Shown here: positions 52,674-61,421 of the stretch, piece by piece
Numbering within the stretch: the stretch's first letter is position 1
Layout of the letters: every line of letters begins with the position of its first letter
Assembly (NCBI RefSeq): GCF_014204935.1
Contig: NZ_JACHMJ010000001.1
Location: forward strand, 2,046,001-2,110,000
Reading direction: 5' to 3'
Origin: Conyzicola lurida
GTDB lineage: Bacteria > Actinomycetota > Actinomycetes > Actinomycetales > Microbacteriaceae
DNA length: 64,000 nucleotides
The notes under the pieces: model-generated
What the model was told of the DNA's origin: nothing
The model's database searches: none
The model's input: only the letters and a program-made list of their open reading frames with translations
Translations under genes and position numbers: made by a program

Positions 52674-54097
52674 CGAGCTTTCCCCGCAGCACCCCCGAGG
52701 CGCAGGGCGTCTCCTCCGCGGCGATCGGCCGGTTCGTCGACGCCCTCGAGCGCGAGGTACACGACCTGCACAGTCTCATGCTCGTGCGTCACGGTCATGT
52801 GATCGCCGAGGGCTGGTGGGCGCCGTACAGCGCCGCCGCCCCGCACGCGCTGTTCTCGATCAGCAAGAGTTTCGTCTCGACCGCGGTCGGTTTCGCCATC
52901 GAGGAGGGGCTGCTGGCTCTCGACGACCGCGTCGTCGACCTGCTGCCCGACGACCTGCCCGAAGCCGTGGGCGACAACCTCGCCGCGATGCGCCTACGCC
53001 ACCTGCTCACCATGACCACCGGCCACGCCGTCGACACGATCGGCCGGGTCGACGAGAGCCAGCACAACTGGTCGCGTGCCCTGCTGGCTCTGCCCGTCGA
53101 ACTCGCCCCGGGCAGCACCTTCGTCTACAACACCGGCGCGACCTACCTGATCTCGGCCATCCTGCAGCGGCTCACCGGCCAGCGCGTGCTCGACTACCTC
53201 ACGCCCCGGCTGTTCGAGCCCCTGGGCATCGCGGATGCCGCCTGGGAACAGTGCCCGCGGGGAATCGACGTCGGCGGCTGGGGCCTCTCGGTGACGACCG
53301 AGGACATCGCCCGCTTCGGCCAGACCTACCTGCGCGGCGGCGAGTGGCAGGGCACGCAGGTCGTGCCGGCGCACTGGGTCGCGGAGGCGACAGCTCGCCA
53401 GGTGCCCAACGCCACGCCCGACGCACCGGCCGACAACGACCAGGGTTACGGCTACCAGTTCTGGCGCAACCGGCACGGCAGCTACCGCGCCGACGGCGCG
53501 TTCGGCCAGCTGTCGATCGCCTTCCCCGAGCAGGACGCGCTGCTCGTGCTCACCTCGGGCGTGCAGAGCGCGCAGATCGAACTCGACCTCGTCTGGGAAC
53601 ACTTGCTGCCGGTGCTCGGCAACCACGAGATTCTGACTCCGGATGCCGCGGCCGACGCCGCCCTCACGGCACGCCTGCGCGGCCTCACCATCCCCGCTCC
53701 CCCGGGCGCCGCGACGTCTCCCGCCGCCATCCGGGTCAGCGGCCGCGAGTACTCGCTGCCGACGAACTCGTTCGGCCTCACCACGGTCGCACTCACGGAG
53801 AATCTCGACGGCACGACCCTCGCGCTCACCACCGCGACGGGCGTCCACGAGCTGCGCTGCGGCTACGGCGTCTGGGAGCCCGCGGAGTCGGCGCTCGTCG
53901 AACGCCCGCAGCCCGTCGCCGCGGCGGGCGCCTGGGTCGACGACTCGGCATACCTCGCGAAGATCTGCCTCACCGGCACGCCGTTCGCCCTGACGGTGTC
54001 GCTCGACTTCCGGGCCGACGAGGTCACGGTGAACATCGAGCAGAACGTGTCGTTCGGCCCGACGCAACTGCTGCACACCAACGGCTCCGCCGCCTGA
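52670..54097 (+). CDS. Serine hydrolase, beta-lactamase family
   Basis: A 475-residue serine hydrolase of the class C beta-lactamase/esterase type. The SxxK motif is S63-I-S-K66 in HALFSISKSFVSTA, the YxN motif is FVYNTGATYLI (about 145), and HLLTMTTGH is the loop typical of EstB-like enzymes. It lacks a signal peptide, so it is probably cytoplasmic. The C-terminal 140 residues form an extra domain (REYSLPTNSFGLTTVALTEN onward). The ATG overlaps the acyltransferase stop by 4 bases, so the pair forms an operon. Substrate unknown. Confidence 0.9.
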   Translation: MTSFPRSTPEAQGVSSAAIGRFVDALEREVHDLHSLMLVRHGHVIAEGWWAPYSAAAPHALFSISKSFVSTAVGFAIEEGLLALDDRVVDLLPDDLPEAVGDNLAAMRLRHLLTMTTGHAVDTIGRVDESQHNWSRALLALPVELAPGSTFVYNTGATYLISAILQRLTGQRVLDYLTPRLFEPLGIADAAWEQCPRGIDVGGWGLSVTTEDIARFGQTYLRGGEWQGTQVVPAHWVAEATARQVPNATPDAPADNDQGYGYQFWRNRHGSYRADGAFGQLSIAFPEQDALLVLTSGVQSAQIELDLVWEHLLPVLGNHEILTPDAAADAALTARLRGLTIPAPPGAATSPAAIRVSGREYSLPTNSFGLTTVALTENLDGTTLALTTATGVHELRCGYGVWEPAESALVERPQPVAAAGAWVDDSAYLAKICLTGTPFALTVSLDFRADEVTVNIEQNVSFGPTQLLHTNGSAA

Positions 54098-54282
54098 AAC
54101 TCTTGCTTGTGGACACCGTCCACTTCGTGGCAGCCTGATGTTCATGAGCAAATAGGAATAAGCGGTGACCGTTCCCGCTTGATTCGAAGTGACGCACGAT
54201 TCCGCGTGAGCAGATCCGCGGCATCCGGGTACCGTCGCCCGACTCTCTTTCCCGTAGCAGTTTGTACGACAGGACTACAGCT

Positions 54283-55785
54283 TTGTCTGATACCTCCACC
54301 ATTCCCACCGTGCCCGATTCCTCCGCCACCGACAGCGCAGCCTCCGCCGCCGAAACCAAGCGGGTCGGTGCGCGCAACATGCTCGCCATCACGATCCTGC
54401 TCGTGTCGACCTTCGTCGTGATCCTCAACGAGACGATCATGAGCGTGGCCCTGCCACACCTCATGGACGACCTCGGCATCACCGCGAGTGCGGCGCAGTG
54501 GCTCACCACCGCATTCCTGCTCACGATGGCCGTCGTCATCCCGATCACCGGATTCCTGCTGCAGCGCTTCACCACCCGCGGCATCTTCATCACCGCGATG
54601 GCGGTGTTCAGCGCCGGCACCCTGGTGGCGGCGCTCGCGCCCGGCTTCGAGGTCCTGCTCGCGGCCCGCATCGTGCAGGCGGTCGGTACCGCGATCATGA
54701 TCCCGCTGCTGTTCACCACGGTGCTCACCCTCGTGCCCGAGCAGAACCGCGGGCGCATCATGGGCAATATCTCGATCGTCATCTCGGTGGCGCCCGCCGT
54801 CGGTCCGACGATCTCCGGCCTGATCCTCAGCGTGCTCGACTGGCGCTGGATGTTCATCATCGTGCTGCCCATCGCCGTCGCCGCTCTGGTGCTCGGCGCC
54901 CTGCGCATCCCGAACGTCTCCGAGCCGCGCAAGACCCCGCTCGACGTGCTCTCGGTCATCCTCGCCGCGTTCGGCTTCGGCGGACTCGTCTTCGGCCTCA
55001 GCAGCATCGGCGAGGCCGAGGGCGGCATCACGGCCGTCGAGGCCTGGCTGCCCCTCGCCGTCGGTGTCGTCGCGATCGTGGTCTTCGTGCTGCGCCAGCT
55101 CAGCCTGCAGAAGCGCGACATCGCCCTGCTCGACCTGCGCACCTTCACCACGAAGTCGTTCTCGCTGTCGATCGGCATGGTCATGATCAGCATGATCGCG
55201 CTGTTCGGAACACTCATCCTGCTGCCGCTCTACACGCAGGACGTGCTCGGTCTCGACACTCTCTCCACCGGCCTGCTGCTGCTCCCCGGCGGTCTCGTCA
55301 TGGGTCTTCTCGCGCCGTTCGTCGGCCGTCTCTACGACCGAAACGGACCGACCGTGCTGGTCGTCGCCGGTTCGATCATCGTGAGCGCCGCTCTCTGGGG
55401 CATGACCATGCTCGGCGAGAACACGCCGTTCTGGTGGGTGCTCGTGGCGCACGTGCTGCTCAGCATCGGCCTGGCCCTGCTGTTCACGCCGCTGTTCACC
55501 TCCGGCCTCGCCGGACTCGCGCCGAAGATGTACTCGCACGGCAGTGCCATCCTCAGCACGGTGCAGCAGCTCGCGGGTGCGGCCGGAATCGCCGTGTTCA
55601 TCACGGTGCTCTCGTCGCGCGCGGCGACCATGGTCGCGGACGGTTCCACCGTCGTGTCGGCGACGGCCGGCGGCATCCACTCGGCCTTCGTCTACGGAGC
55701 GATCATCTCGCTCGTCGCGATCCCGATCGCGTTCTTCATCCGCAAGCCGGCGTCGACCGGTGCGGCGGCGCCGATGGGCCACTGA
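54283..55785 (+). CDS. MDR family MFS transporter (DHA2, fourteen helices)
   Basis: A 500-residue drug:H+ antiporter. The first helix region is ILLVSTFVVILNETIMSVAL with the DHA2 NETIMSVALP motif; the A-motif loop FTTRGIFITAMAVFSAGT and the C motif IVISVAPAVGPTISGLIL follow. About fourteen helices are counted. The TTG at 54283 (LSDTSTIP) is preferred over the TTG at 54262 because AGGAC lies 7-8 bases upstream. It is followed by a strong repeat hairpin. Probable multidrug exporter; inducer and regulator are not visible here. Confidence 0.9.
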   Translation: MSDTSTIPTVPDSSATDSAASAAETKRVGARNMLAITILLVSTFVVILNETIMSVALPHLMDDLGITASAAQWLTTAFLLTMAVVIPITGFLLQRFTTRGIFITAMAVFSAGTLVAALAPGFEVLLAARIVQAVGTAIMIPLLFTTVLTLVPEQNRGRIMGNISIVISVAPAVGPTISGLILSVLDWRWMFIIVLPIAVAALVLGALRIPNVSEPRKTPLDVLSVILAAFGFGGLVFGLSSIGEAEGGITAVEAWLPLAVGVVAIVVFVLRQLSLQKRDIALLDLRTFTTKSFSLSIGMVMISMIALFGTLILLPLYTQDVLGLDTLSTGLLLLPGGLVMGLLAPFVGRLYDRNGPTVLVVAGSIIVSAALWGMTMLGENTPFWWVLVAHVLLSIGLALLFTPLFTSGLAGLAPKMYSHGSAILSTVQQLAGAAGIAVFITVLSSRAATMVADGSTVVSATAGGIHSAFVYGAIISLVAIPIAFFIRKPASTGAAAPMGH

Positions 55786-55791
55786 GAACCG

Positions 55792-55872
55792 GCGGATTGA
55801 GCCTGTCGAAATCCTTCATGGGTTTCGACAGGCTCAACCCGCTTAACGCGGTTTCGACAGGCTCAACCCGCC
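55792..55872. repeat. Three TTTCGACAGGCTCAA repeats, two in inverted arrangement
   Basis: GCGGATTGAGCCTGTCGAAA-TCC (55792-55814) and GGGTTTCGACAGGCTCAACC-CGC (55820-55842) can pair as a 23-bp stem with two mismatches and a 5-base loop. A third copy lies at 55848-55872. They start 6 bases after the MDR stop and may serve as a bidirectional terminator or REP-like mRNA end. Confidence 0.7.
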
Positions 55873-55879
55873 TGCCGGC

Positions 55880-56236
55880 TCAGGACAGCTCGACCCGACG
55901 ACCCTGCCCGAACTCCTCGGCCTCGTCGTCGGTGACCATCGCGTAGACCCCGGCAGGAACGCCCGGCAGGTCCGCGATACGTGCCGCGACCGAGAGCAGA
56001 CGCTCTTCGGATGCCGCGTTGATGAGGAACACGTAGACGTCGCCGAATTCGCCGCCGTCGTCGTACAGCGCCGCTTCGCCTCGCTCGTCGAGCTCGGTGA
56101 TGTAGTCCATGATCTCGTCGATCCACGGGAAGGGGTCTTCGCCCTCAGGCAGCCCGATGAGCGGGGTCAGCGGAACGTGGATCTCCACGACGGTGTTCGA
56201 GATGTCGGAAATGATTGCCTCCTTGGCTACTCCCAC
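55880..56236 (-). CDS. Conserved hypothetical protein, acidic
   Basis: A 118-residue soluble acidic protein: SDISNTVVEIHVPLTPLIGL, PEGEDPFPWIDEIMDYITEL, DVYVFLINAASEERLLSVAA and a YAMVTDDEAEEFGQ tail. The alternating pattern suggests an alpha/beta domain. The GTG at 56236 is a possible start, but AAGGAGG at 56218-56224 lies inside that reading and points instead to a rare ATT start at 56212 (110 residues). It is followed by the repeat cluster at 55792. No function known. Confidence 0.65.
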   Translation of the reverse strand: MGVAKEAIISDISNTVVEIHVPLTPLIGLPEGEDPFPWIDEIMDYITELDERGEAALYDDGGEFGDVYVFLINAASEERLLSVAARIADLPGVPAGVYAMVTDDEAEEFGQGRRVELS

Positions 56237-56365
56237 CAGCCTAGGCCGCGTCAGGCTAGCAGCGCGCGAGCACGGATGCGAGCCAGGCGCCCGCCTCGAC
56301 CACGAGTTGGGACACGACCCGGTTGGCGCCGTCCTATCCCCTTTTGTGGAAACCGCACAAGATGA

Positions 56366-56379
56366 TTGCAAGCGCTTAC
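56366..56379. promoter_or_regulatory. LacI-family operator upstream of the maltose importer
   Basis: TTGCAAGCGCTTAC has the CAAGCGCTT centre typical of LacI/GalR-type operators that control sugar genes. It lies about 85 bases before the binding-protein start. One half-site is less regular. The regulator gene is not in the window. Confidence 0.6.
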
Positions 56380-56463
56380 GGCCTGCGATATTTCTTGAAT
56401 CGTCGTCACAGCGACGCGCAAACGAGACGGCAACGGGGCCGCTCGTGAACGAGAGGCACACCA

Positions 56464-57702
56464 ATGACGGTGAACATCCGCAACCTCATCCGCGCGGGGG
56501 CCATCGCCTCCGTCGCCGCTCTCGCACTCGCGGGGTGCTCGGGAGGCGGCGACGATACCGCCGACTCCGAGAACACGCTCGTGGTGTGGGTGGACGCCAA
56601 CCGCGCCGAGGCGATCAAAGACGTCGTCTCCGATTTCGAGTCGGAGAACGACGTCACCGTGACGCTCGTGCAGAAGGAGTTCGGCGACACCCTGCGCGAG
56701 GACTTCATCAAGCAGGCACCCACCGGCAAGGGACCCGACGTCGTCGTCGGCGCCCACGACTGGCTGGGCAGCTGGGTGCAGAACGGCGTGGTCGCTCCCC
56801 TCACGGTCGACAACGCCGGCGACTTCGAAGAGGTCGCCACCCAGGCCATGAGCTACGAGGGCCAGCAGTACGGGCTTCCCGTCTCGATCGAGAACGTGGC
56901 GCTGATCCGCAACACCGACCTCGACCCCAGCGCGCACGACACCTTCGACGAGATGATCGCCGCGGGCCAGGGCATCGTCTCGGCGGGCCAGGCTGAATTC
57001 CCCTTCATCGTGCAGCTCGGCCCGACCGCCGACCCGTACCACCTGTACCCGATCCAGACCTCGTTCGGTGCGCCGGTCTTCGGCACCAACGCCGACGGCA
57101 GCTACAACCCCGACGACCTGCAGCTCGCCAACGCGGGCGGCGACGAGTTCGCCGCGAAGCTCGCCGAGTGGGGCAGCACCGGAGTGCTGAACATCAACGT
57201 CGACGGCGACATCGCCATCGAGACCTTCGTCGACAAGAAGACGCCGTACATCATCACCGGCCCGTGGAACCTCGAGCGCATCAAAGAGGCGGGCATCAAT
57301 TACTCGATCGAGGGCGTCCCGAGCGCCGGCGGCGAACCGTCGACGCCGTTCGTGGGCGTGCAGGGCTTCTTCGTCAGCGCGAAGAGCAACAACGCGCTGC
57401 TCGCCAACAAGTTCGTGGTGAGCTACCTCGGCACCGAAGAGGTGCAGACCGCGATCTTCGAGGCCGGCAAGCGGGCGCCCGCCCTGAAGAGCGCCTTCGA
57501 GGCGGCACAGTCCGACCCGGATGTCGCCGCCTTCGGCGAGGTCGGAGCGGCCGGGGTGCCCCAGCCCTCGATCCCCGCGATGGGCCAGGTCTGGGGCGAC
57601 TGGGGTGCCACCGAGGCCGCGCTGATCTCTGGCACGGCCGGTGACACGACGGCCGCGTGGCAGGCGATGGCAGCGAGCATCACCGCGAAGATCGCCGGCT
57701 GA
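56464..57702 (+). CDS. Maltose/maltodextrin-type ABC transporter substrate-binding lipoprotein
   Basis: A 412-residue extracellular binding protein of the MalE type. It is a lipoprotein: a hydrophobic IASVAALALAGC with lipobox LAGC (C24). The mature part starts with NTLVVWVDANRAEAIKDVVS, the standard first strand and helix of family 1 binding proteins, and contains KGPDVVVGAHDWLGSW and GITGPWNLERIKEAGI-like segments. GAGAGG lies 6 bases before the ATG. The two permease genes follow with overlapping codons; the ATPase (MsiK type) is missing, as usual in actinobacteria. Confidence 0.9.
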   Translation: MTVNIRNLIRAGAIASVAALALAGCSGGGDDTADSENTLVVWVDANRAEAIKDVVSDFESENDVTVTLVQKEFGDTLREDFIKQAPTGKGPDVVVGAHDWLGSWVQNGVVAPLTVDNAGDFEEVATQAMSYEGQQYGLPVSIENVALIRNTDLDPSAHDTFDEMIAAGQGIVSAGQAEFPFIVQLGPTADPYHLYPIQTSFGAPVFGTNADGSYNPDDLQLANAGGDEFAAKLAEWGSTGVLNINVDGDIAIETFVDKKTPYIITGPWNLERIKEAGINYSIEGVPSAGGEPSTPFVGVQGFFVSAKSNNALLANKFVVSYLGTEEVQTAIFEAGKRAPALKSAFEAAQSDPDVAAFGEVGAAGVPQPSIPAMGQVWGDWGATEAALISGTAGDTTAAWQAMAASITAKIAG

Positions 57703-59291
57703 TGACGCAGCTCGCGGGGGCACCGGGCACCACCCCGGCGCCCCCGGCACCGGCCGTGCGGCGCCGGGAGAAAGCGCCGCTCAGTCTCTCCGGCATCCTG
57801 ATCAAGATCATCGCGCTGAGCGTGCTCAATGCCATCGGCGTCTACGCGCTGTTCGTGCTGTTCGTCGCCGGCAGCTGGCTGGTCTTCGGTCTCGGCGTCG
57901 CCACCTTGCTCGTGCTCGACTGGATCTACCTGAGCAGGCGCGCCCTACCGGCGAAGTACCTCGCGCCCGGGGTGTTCTTCCTCGTGATCTTCCAGATCTT
58001 CGTGGTCGTCTACACGGGCTACATCGCGTTCACCAACTACGGCGACGGCCACAACAGCACCAAGGACGACGCCATCAACGCGATCGTGGCCAAGTCGCTG
58101 GTGCGCGTCGAGGACTCTCCCGCCTACCAACTCACCGTGGTGCAGCAGCTCGGCACCTTCAGCTTCCTGGTCACCGACCCCGACGGCGAAGTGAGCCTCG
58201 GCGGCGAGGGCCGGCCGCTCGAGGAGGTCGACTCCGACGGCACGTCGCTCGACGGCTACGAGACCCTGAGCTTCAACGACATCCTCAACAACCAGGAGGC
58301 GATCAGCGCCATCTCCGTGCCGCTGACCGACAACCCGAGCGACGGCGCCCTGCGCACGCCCGACGGCACGAGCGCGTTCCTCTACGAGTCGACGCTGCTC
58401 TACGACGAGGCGTCCGACAGCTTCACCGACCAGGCCACGGGGACGGTGTACAGCGACGCGGGCAACGGCGAGTTCGCCTCGGCCGAGGGGGAAGCGCTCA
58501 CCCCCGGGTGGACGATCACCGTCGGGTTCGACAATTTCGTGCGGGCGGTGACCGACGAGTCGATCCGCGGGCCGCTGCTCGGCGTCGTGCTGTGGACCTT
58601 CGCCTTCGCCTTCCTGTCGGTGGCGACGACGTTCGCGCTCGGACTGTTCCTCGCGATCGTGTTCAACGACTCGCGCATGCGCGGCCGCAAGGTCTACCGG
58701 GTGCTGGCGATTCTCCCGTACGCGTTCCCGTCGTTCCTGTCGGCGCTCGTCTGGGCCGGGCTCCTCAACCCGCAGTTCGGCTTCGTCAACAACGTGCTGC
58801 TCGGCGGCGCCGACGTGCCCTGGCTCACCGACCCGACGCTTGCCAAGATCAGCATCCTGTTCGTGAACCTCTGGCTCGGGTTCCCCTACATGTTCCTGGT
58901 CTGCACCGGGGCGCTGCAGGCGATCCCCGACGACGTGATCGAGGCGGCGCGGGTCGACGGGGCGCGCAACTGGGGCATCTTCCGTCTGATCAAGCTGCCG
59001 CTGTTGATGGTGTCGCTCGCACCCCTGCTGATCTCGTCGTTCGCGTTCAACTTCAACAATTTCAATCTCATCTACATGCTGACCGCGGGAGGCCCACGCG
59101 ATATTTCGGCGGGGGTGAATGTCGGCGCCACCGACATCCTGATCACGCTCGTCTACAAGGTGGCATTCGGCGCCGTCGCCGGCCGTGACTACGGGCTCGC
59201 GAGCGCCTTCGCGATCATCATCTTCATCGTCGTCGCCACCGTGTCGATCATCGGCTACCGGCGCACCCGCGTACTGGAGGACATCAATTGA
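57702..59291 (+). CDS. ABC transporter permease, MalF type
   Basis: A 529-residue permease. Early helices (LIKIIALSVLNAIGVYALFV, YLAPGVFFLVIFQIFVVVYT) are followed by a large external domain, about residues 110-280, like the P2 loop of MalF. The permease core then has the EAA loop EAARVDGARNWGIFRLIKLP (about 420-440). The ATG overlaps the binding-protein stop (TGATG). The P2-like insertion supports a maltose/maltodextrin role. Next gene overlaps by 4 bases. Confidence 0.9.
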   Translation: MTQLAGAPGTTPAPPAPAVRRREKAPLSLSGILIKIIALSVLNAIGVYALFVLFVAGSWLVFGLGVATLLVLDWIYLSRRALPAKYLAPGVFFLVIFQIFVVVYTGYIAFTNYGDGHNSTKDDAINAIVAKSLVRVEDSPAYQLTVVQQLGTFSFLVTDPDGEVSLGGEGRPLEEVDSDGTSLDGYETLSFNDILNNQEAISAISVPLTDNPSDGALRTPDGTSAFLYESTLLYDEASDSFTDQATGTVYSDAGNGEFASAEGEALTPGWTITVGFDNFVRAVTDESIRGPLLGVVLWTFAFAFLSVATTFALGLFLAIVFNDSRMRGRKVYRVLAILPYAFPSFLSALVWAGLLNPQFGFVNNVLLGGADVPWLTDPTLAKISILFVNLWLGFPYMFLVCTGALQAIPDDVIEAARVDGARNWGIFRLIKLPLLMVSLAPLLISSFAFNFNNFNLIYMLTAGGPRDISAGVNVGATDILITLVYKVAFGAVAGRDYGLASAFAIIIFIVVATVSIIGYRRTRVLEDIN

Positions 59292-60175
59292 GCACCCCGA
59301 CCGTCGTCCGGAAACGCAAGCCGACCCTCGCGAAGTGGTTCAGGGCGACCGGATGGCGCCACCTCGTCGGCATCGCGGTGGTGATCTTCGCGGCCTTCCC
59401 GCTGCTCTACGTGCTGTCGTCGTCGCTCAACCCGAACGGCACGCTCGTCGGGTCGAACGACCTGTTCGCCACGGTCGACTTCGAGAACTACATCGCCCTG
59501 TTCCAGCGGCCCCAGCAGCCGTACGCCGCCTGGTTCCTCAACACCCTGCTGATCGGCGGCATCTCGGCGCTGTGCACCGTGTTCCTCGGGGCACTCGCCG
59601 CCTACGCGTTCTCGCGCATGCGGTTCACGGGGCGTCGGGTCGGGCTGCTCACGCTGCTGCTGGTGCAGATGTTCCCGCAGCTGCTCGCGGTCGTCGCGAT
59701 CTTCCTGCTGCTCAACGGCATCAGCGACATCTTCCCGGCGATCGGCCTCGACACCCAGATCGGGCTGATCCTCGTCTACCTCGGCGGCGCGCTCGGCGTG
59801 AACACCTACCTGATGTACGGCTTCTTCAACACGGTGCCCGCCTCGATCGACGAGGCGGCGAAGATCGACGGAGCCGGTCACGCGCGCATTTTCTTCACGA
59901 TCATCCTGCGGCTGGTGGCGCCGATCCTCGCGGTCGTCGGCCTGCTGTCGTTCATCGGCACGACCAGCGAGTTCGTGATCGCGAGCATCGTGCTCACCGA
60001 TCCCGCCAAGCAGACGCTCGCGGTCGGGCTATTCCAGTTCGTCTCCGACGAGACCAGCAAGAACTGGAGCCTGTTCGCCGCCGGCGCGGTGATGGCGGCG
60101 ATCCCCGTGATGGCGCTGTTCCTCTTCCTGCAGAAGTACATCGTGAGCGGGCTGACGGCGGGCTCGGTCAAGTAA
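59288..60175 (+). CDS. ABC transporter permease, MalG type
   Basis: A 295-residue permease with six helices. Features are LYVLSSSLNPNGTLVGSN after the first helix, the core YAFSRMRFTGRRVGLLTLLL, and the EAA loop DEAAKIDGAGHARIFFTIIL (about 190-210). It starts with TTG overlapping the malF-type stop (TTGA), so translation is coupled. This completes binding protein plus two permeases; the ATPase must be supplied by a shared MsiK-type protein elsewhere. Confidence 0.9.
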   Translation: MSTPTVVRKRKPTLAKWFRATGWRHLVGIAVVIFAAFPLLYVLSSSLNPNGTLVGSNDLFATVDFENYIALFQRPQQPYAAWFLNTLLIGGISALCTVFLGALAAYAFSRMRFTGRRVGLLTLLLVQMFPQLLAVVAIFLLLNGISDIFPAIGLDTQIGLILVYLGGALGVNTYLMYGFFNTVPASIDEAAKIDGAGHARIFFTIILRLVAPILAVVGLLSFIGTTSEFVIASIVLTDPAKQTLAVGLFQFVSDETSKNWSLFAAGAVMAAIPVMALFLFLQKYIVSGLTAGSVK

Positions 60176-60194
60176 CGCTGTCGGCGGCGCCCCG

Positions 60195-60200
60195 TAGTGT
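60195..60200 (+). promoter_or_regulatory. Leaderless -10 element of the AlkD-like gene
   Basis: TAGTGT, CGGTGCC, then ATG at 60208. This spacing favours 60208 over the ATG at 60217. Confidence 0.5.
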
Positions 60201-60207
60201 CGGTGCC

Positions 60208-61314
60208 ATGGGTGCCATGAACGAACTGATCGACGAGGATGCCATCGGCCGCTTGCGAGGGCATCTCCGGTCGGCGGGCGAGGGGCTGGCCTTCGCACGC
60301 CTCGAGCAGCTCGGCGCGCAACTCGGTCGCGGCGACCTCGGCGACCCGAGCCTGCGGGAGCGCACCGATCTGGTCAGCGCCGCGCTGCTCGTCGACCTGC
60401 CGAGCGATTACGGCGCGGCATCCGGCATCATTCGCACCGCTCTCGACGACCCCTCGTTCGCCGGCTGGACGATCTGGCCGGTCGGCGAGACCGTCACCAC
60501 GCTCGCGCTCGCATCGCCGTCGCACTTCGACGACGCGCTCGGGCTGCTCGCCGAGCTGACGCCGCGGCTGACCTCGGAGTTCTCGATCCGCCGGTTGCTC
60601 GAGCACGACCTCGAGCGCGCGCTGCCCGTGGTTCACGGGTGGACGTCGCACCCGAACGAGCACGTGCGCCGGCTCGCGAGCGAGGGAACCCGCGCGTTCC
60701 TGCCGTGGGCCATCCGGGTGCGGTCGCTACTCGCCTCCCCCGAGGCGACGGTGCCGATCCTCGACGCGCTGTACCGCGACGAGACCGACTACGTGCGCCG
60801 CTCCGTCGCCAACCACCTCAACGACCTGGCCCGGCAGAACCCCGACCTCGTGGTCGAGGTGGCCGGACGCTGGCTCGCCGACCCCGACGAGAACACCGCG
60901 TGGGTCGTGCGGCACGGCCTGCGCACGCTCGTGAAGAAGGCGCACCCCGGCGCGCTCGCGCTGCTCGGCTTCACGCCCGTCGTGGTGACGGTGGGCGCGC
61001 CCGTGCTCGAGAGCACGGCGATCACCCTGCCGGGCAGCCTCGCCTTCAGCTTCGCGCTCACCAACGAGGGCGACGTTCCCGCCCGCCTCGCCGTGGACTA
61101 CGTCGTGCACTTCATGAAGAGCAACGGCAGCCAGGCCGAGAAGGTGTTCAAGCTGACGTCGACGACCCTCGCCGCCGGGGAGAGCGTCACCCTGAGCAAG
61201 CGCCACGCCCTGCGCCAGATGACGACGCGCGTGCACTACGCGGGCACGCACTCGCTCGAGCTGCAGATCAACGGGCAGCGGCACACCCGCACCGACTTCG
61301 AGTTGGCGCTGTAG
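60208..61314 (+). CDS. AlkD-like DNA alkylation repair protein (HEAT repeats)
   Basis: A 368-residue protein built of helical HEAT-like repeats, of the DNA alkylation repair (AlkD) type. Visible repeat helices are FSIRRLLEHDLERALPVVHG, WTSHPNEHVRRLASEGTRAF, DETDYVRRSVANHLNDLARQ and DENTAWVVRHGLRTLVKKAH. The region RRLASEGTRAFLPWAIR corresponds to the DNA-contacting part. AlkD removes positively charged N3/N7 alkylpurines. A C-terminal beta-domain (about 275-368: FSFALTNEGDVPARLAVDYV) is an addition found in many actinobacterial members. Substrates are inferred by family. Confidence 0.82.
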   Translation: MGAMNELIDEDAIGRLRGHLRSAGEGLAFARLEQLGAQLGRGDLGDPSLRERTDLVSAALLVDLPSDYGAASGIIRTALDDPSFAGWTIWPVGETVTTLALASPSHFDDALGLLAELTPRLTSEFSIRRLLEHDLERALPVVHGWTSHPNEHVRRLASEGTRAFLPWAIRVRSLLASPEATVPILDALYRDETDYVRRSVANHLNDLARQNPDLVVEVAGRWLADPDENTAWVVRHGLRTLVKKAHPGALALLGFTPVVVTVGAPVLESTAITLPGSLAFSFALTNEGDVPARLAVDYVVHFMKSNGSQAEKVFKLTSTTLAAGESVTLSKRHALRQMTTRVHYAGTHSLELQINGQRHTRTDFELAL

Positions 61315-61409
61315 CGCAGCTGGCTCGCGGCTCCGCCGAGAGATGTCCGACAACGCTATGCCACCCGCACGTGGCATACCGGTTTCGGGAACCTCCCGGT
61401 CCGCCCGCC

Positions 61410-61415
61410 TACGCT
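61410..61415 (+). promoter_or_regulatory. Leaderless -10 element of the hypothetical gene
   Basis: TACGCT, TGCGGC, then ATG at 61422. Confidence 0.5.
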
Positions 61416-61421
61416 TGCGGC

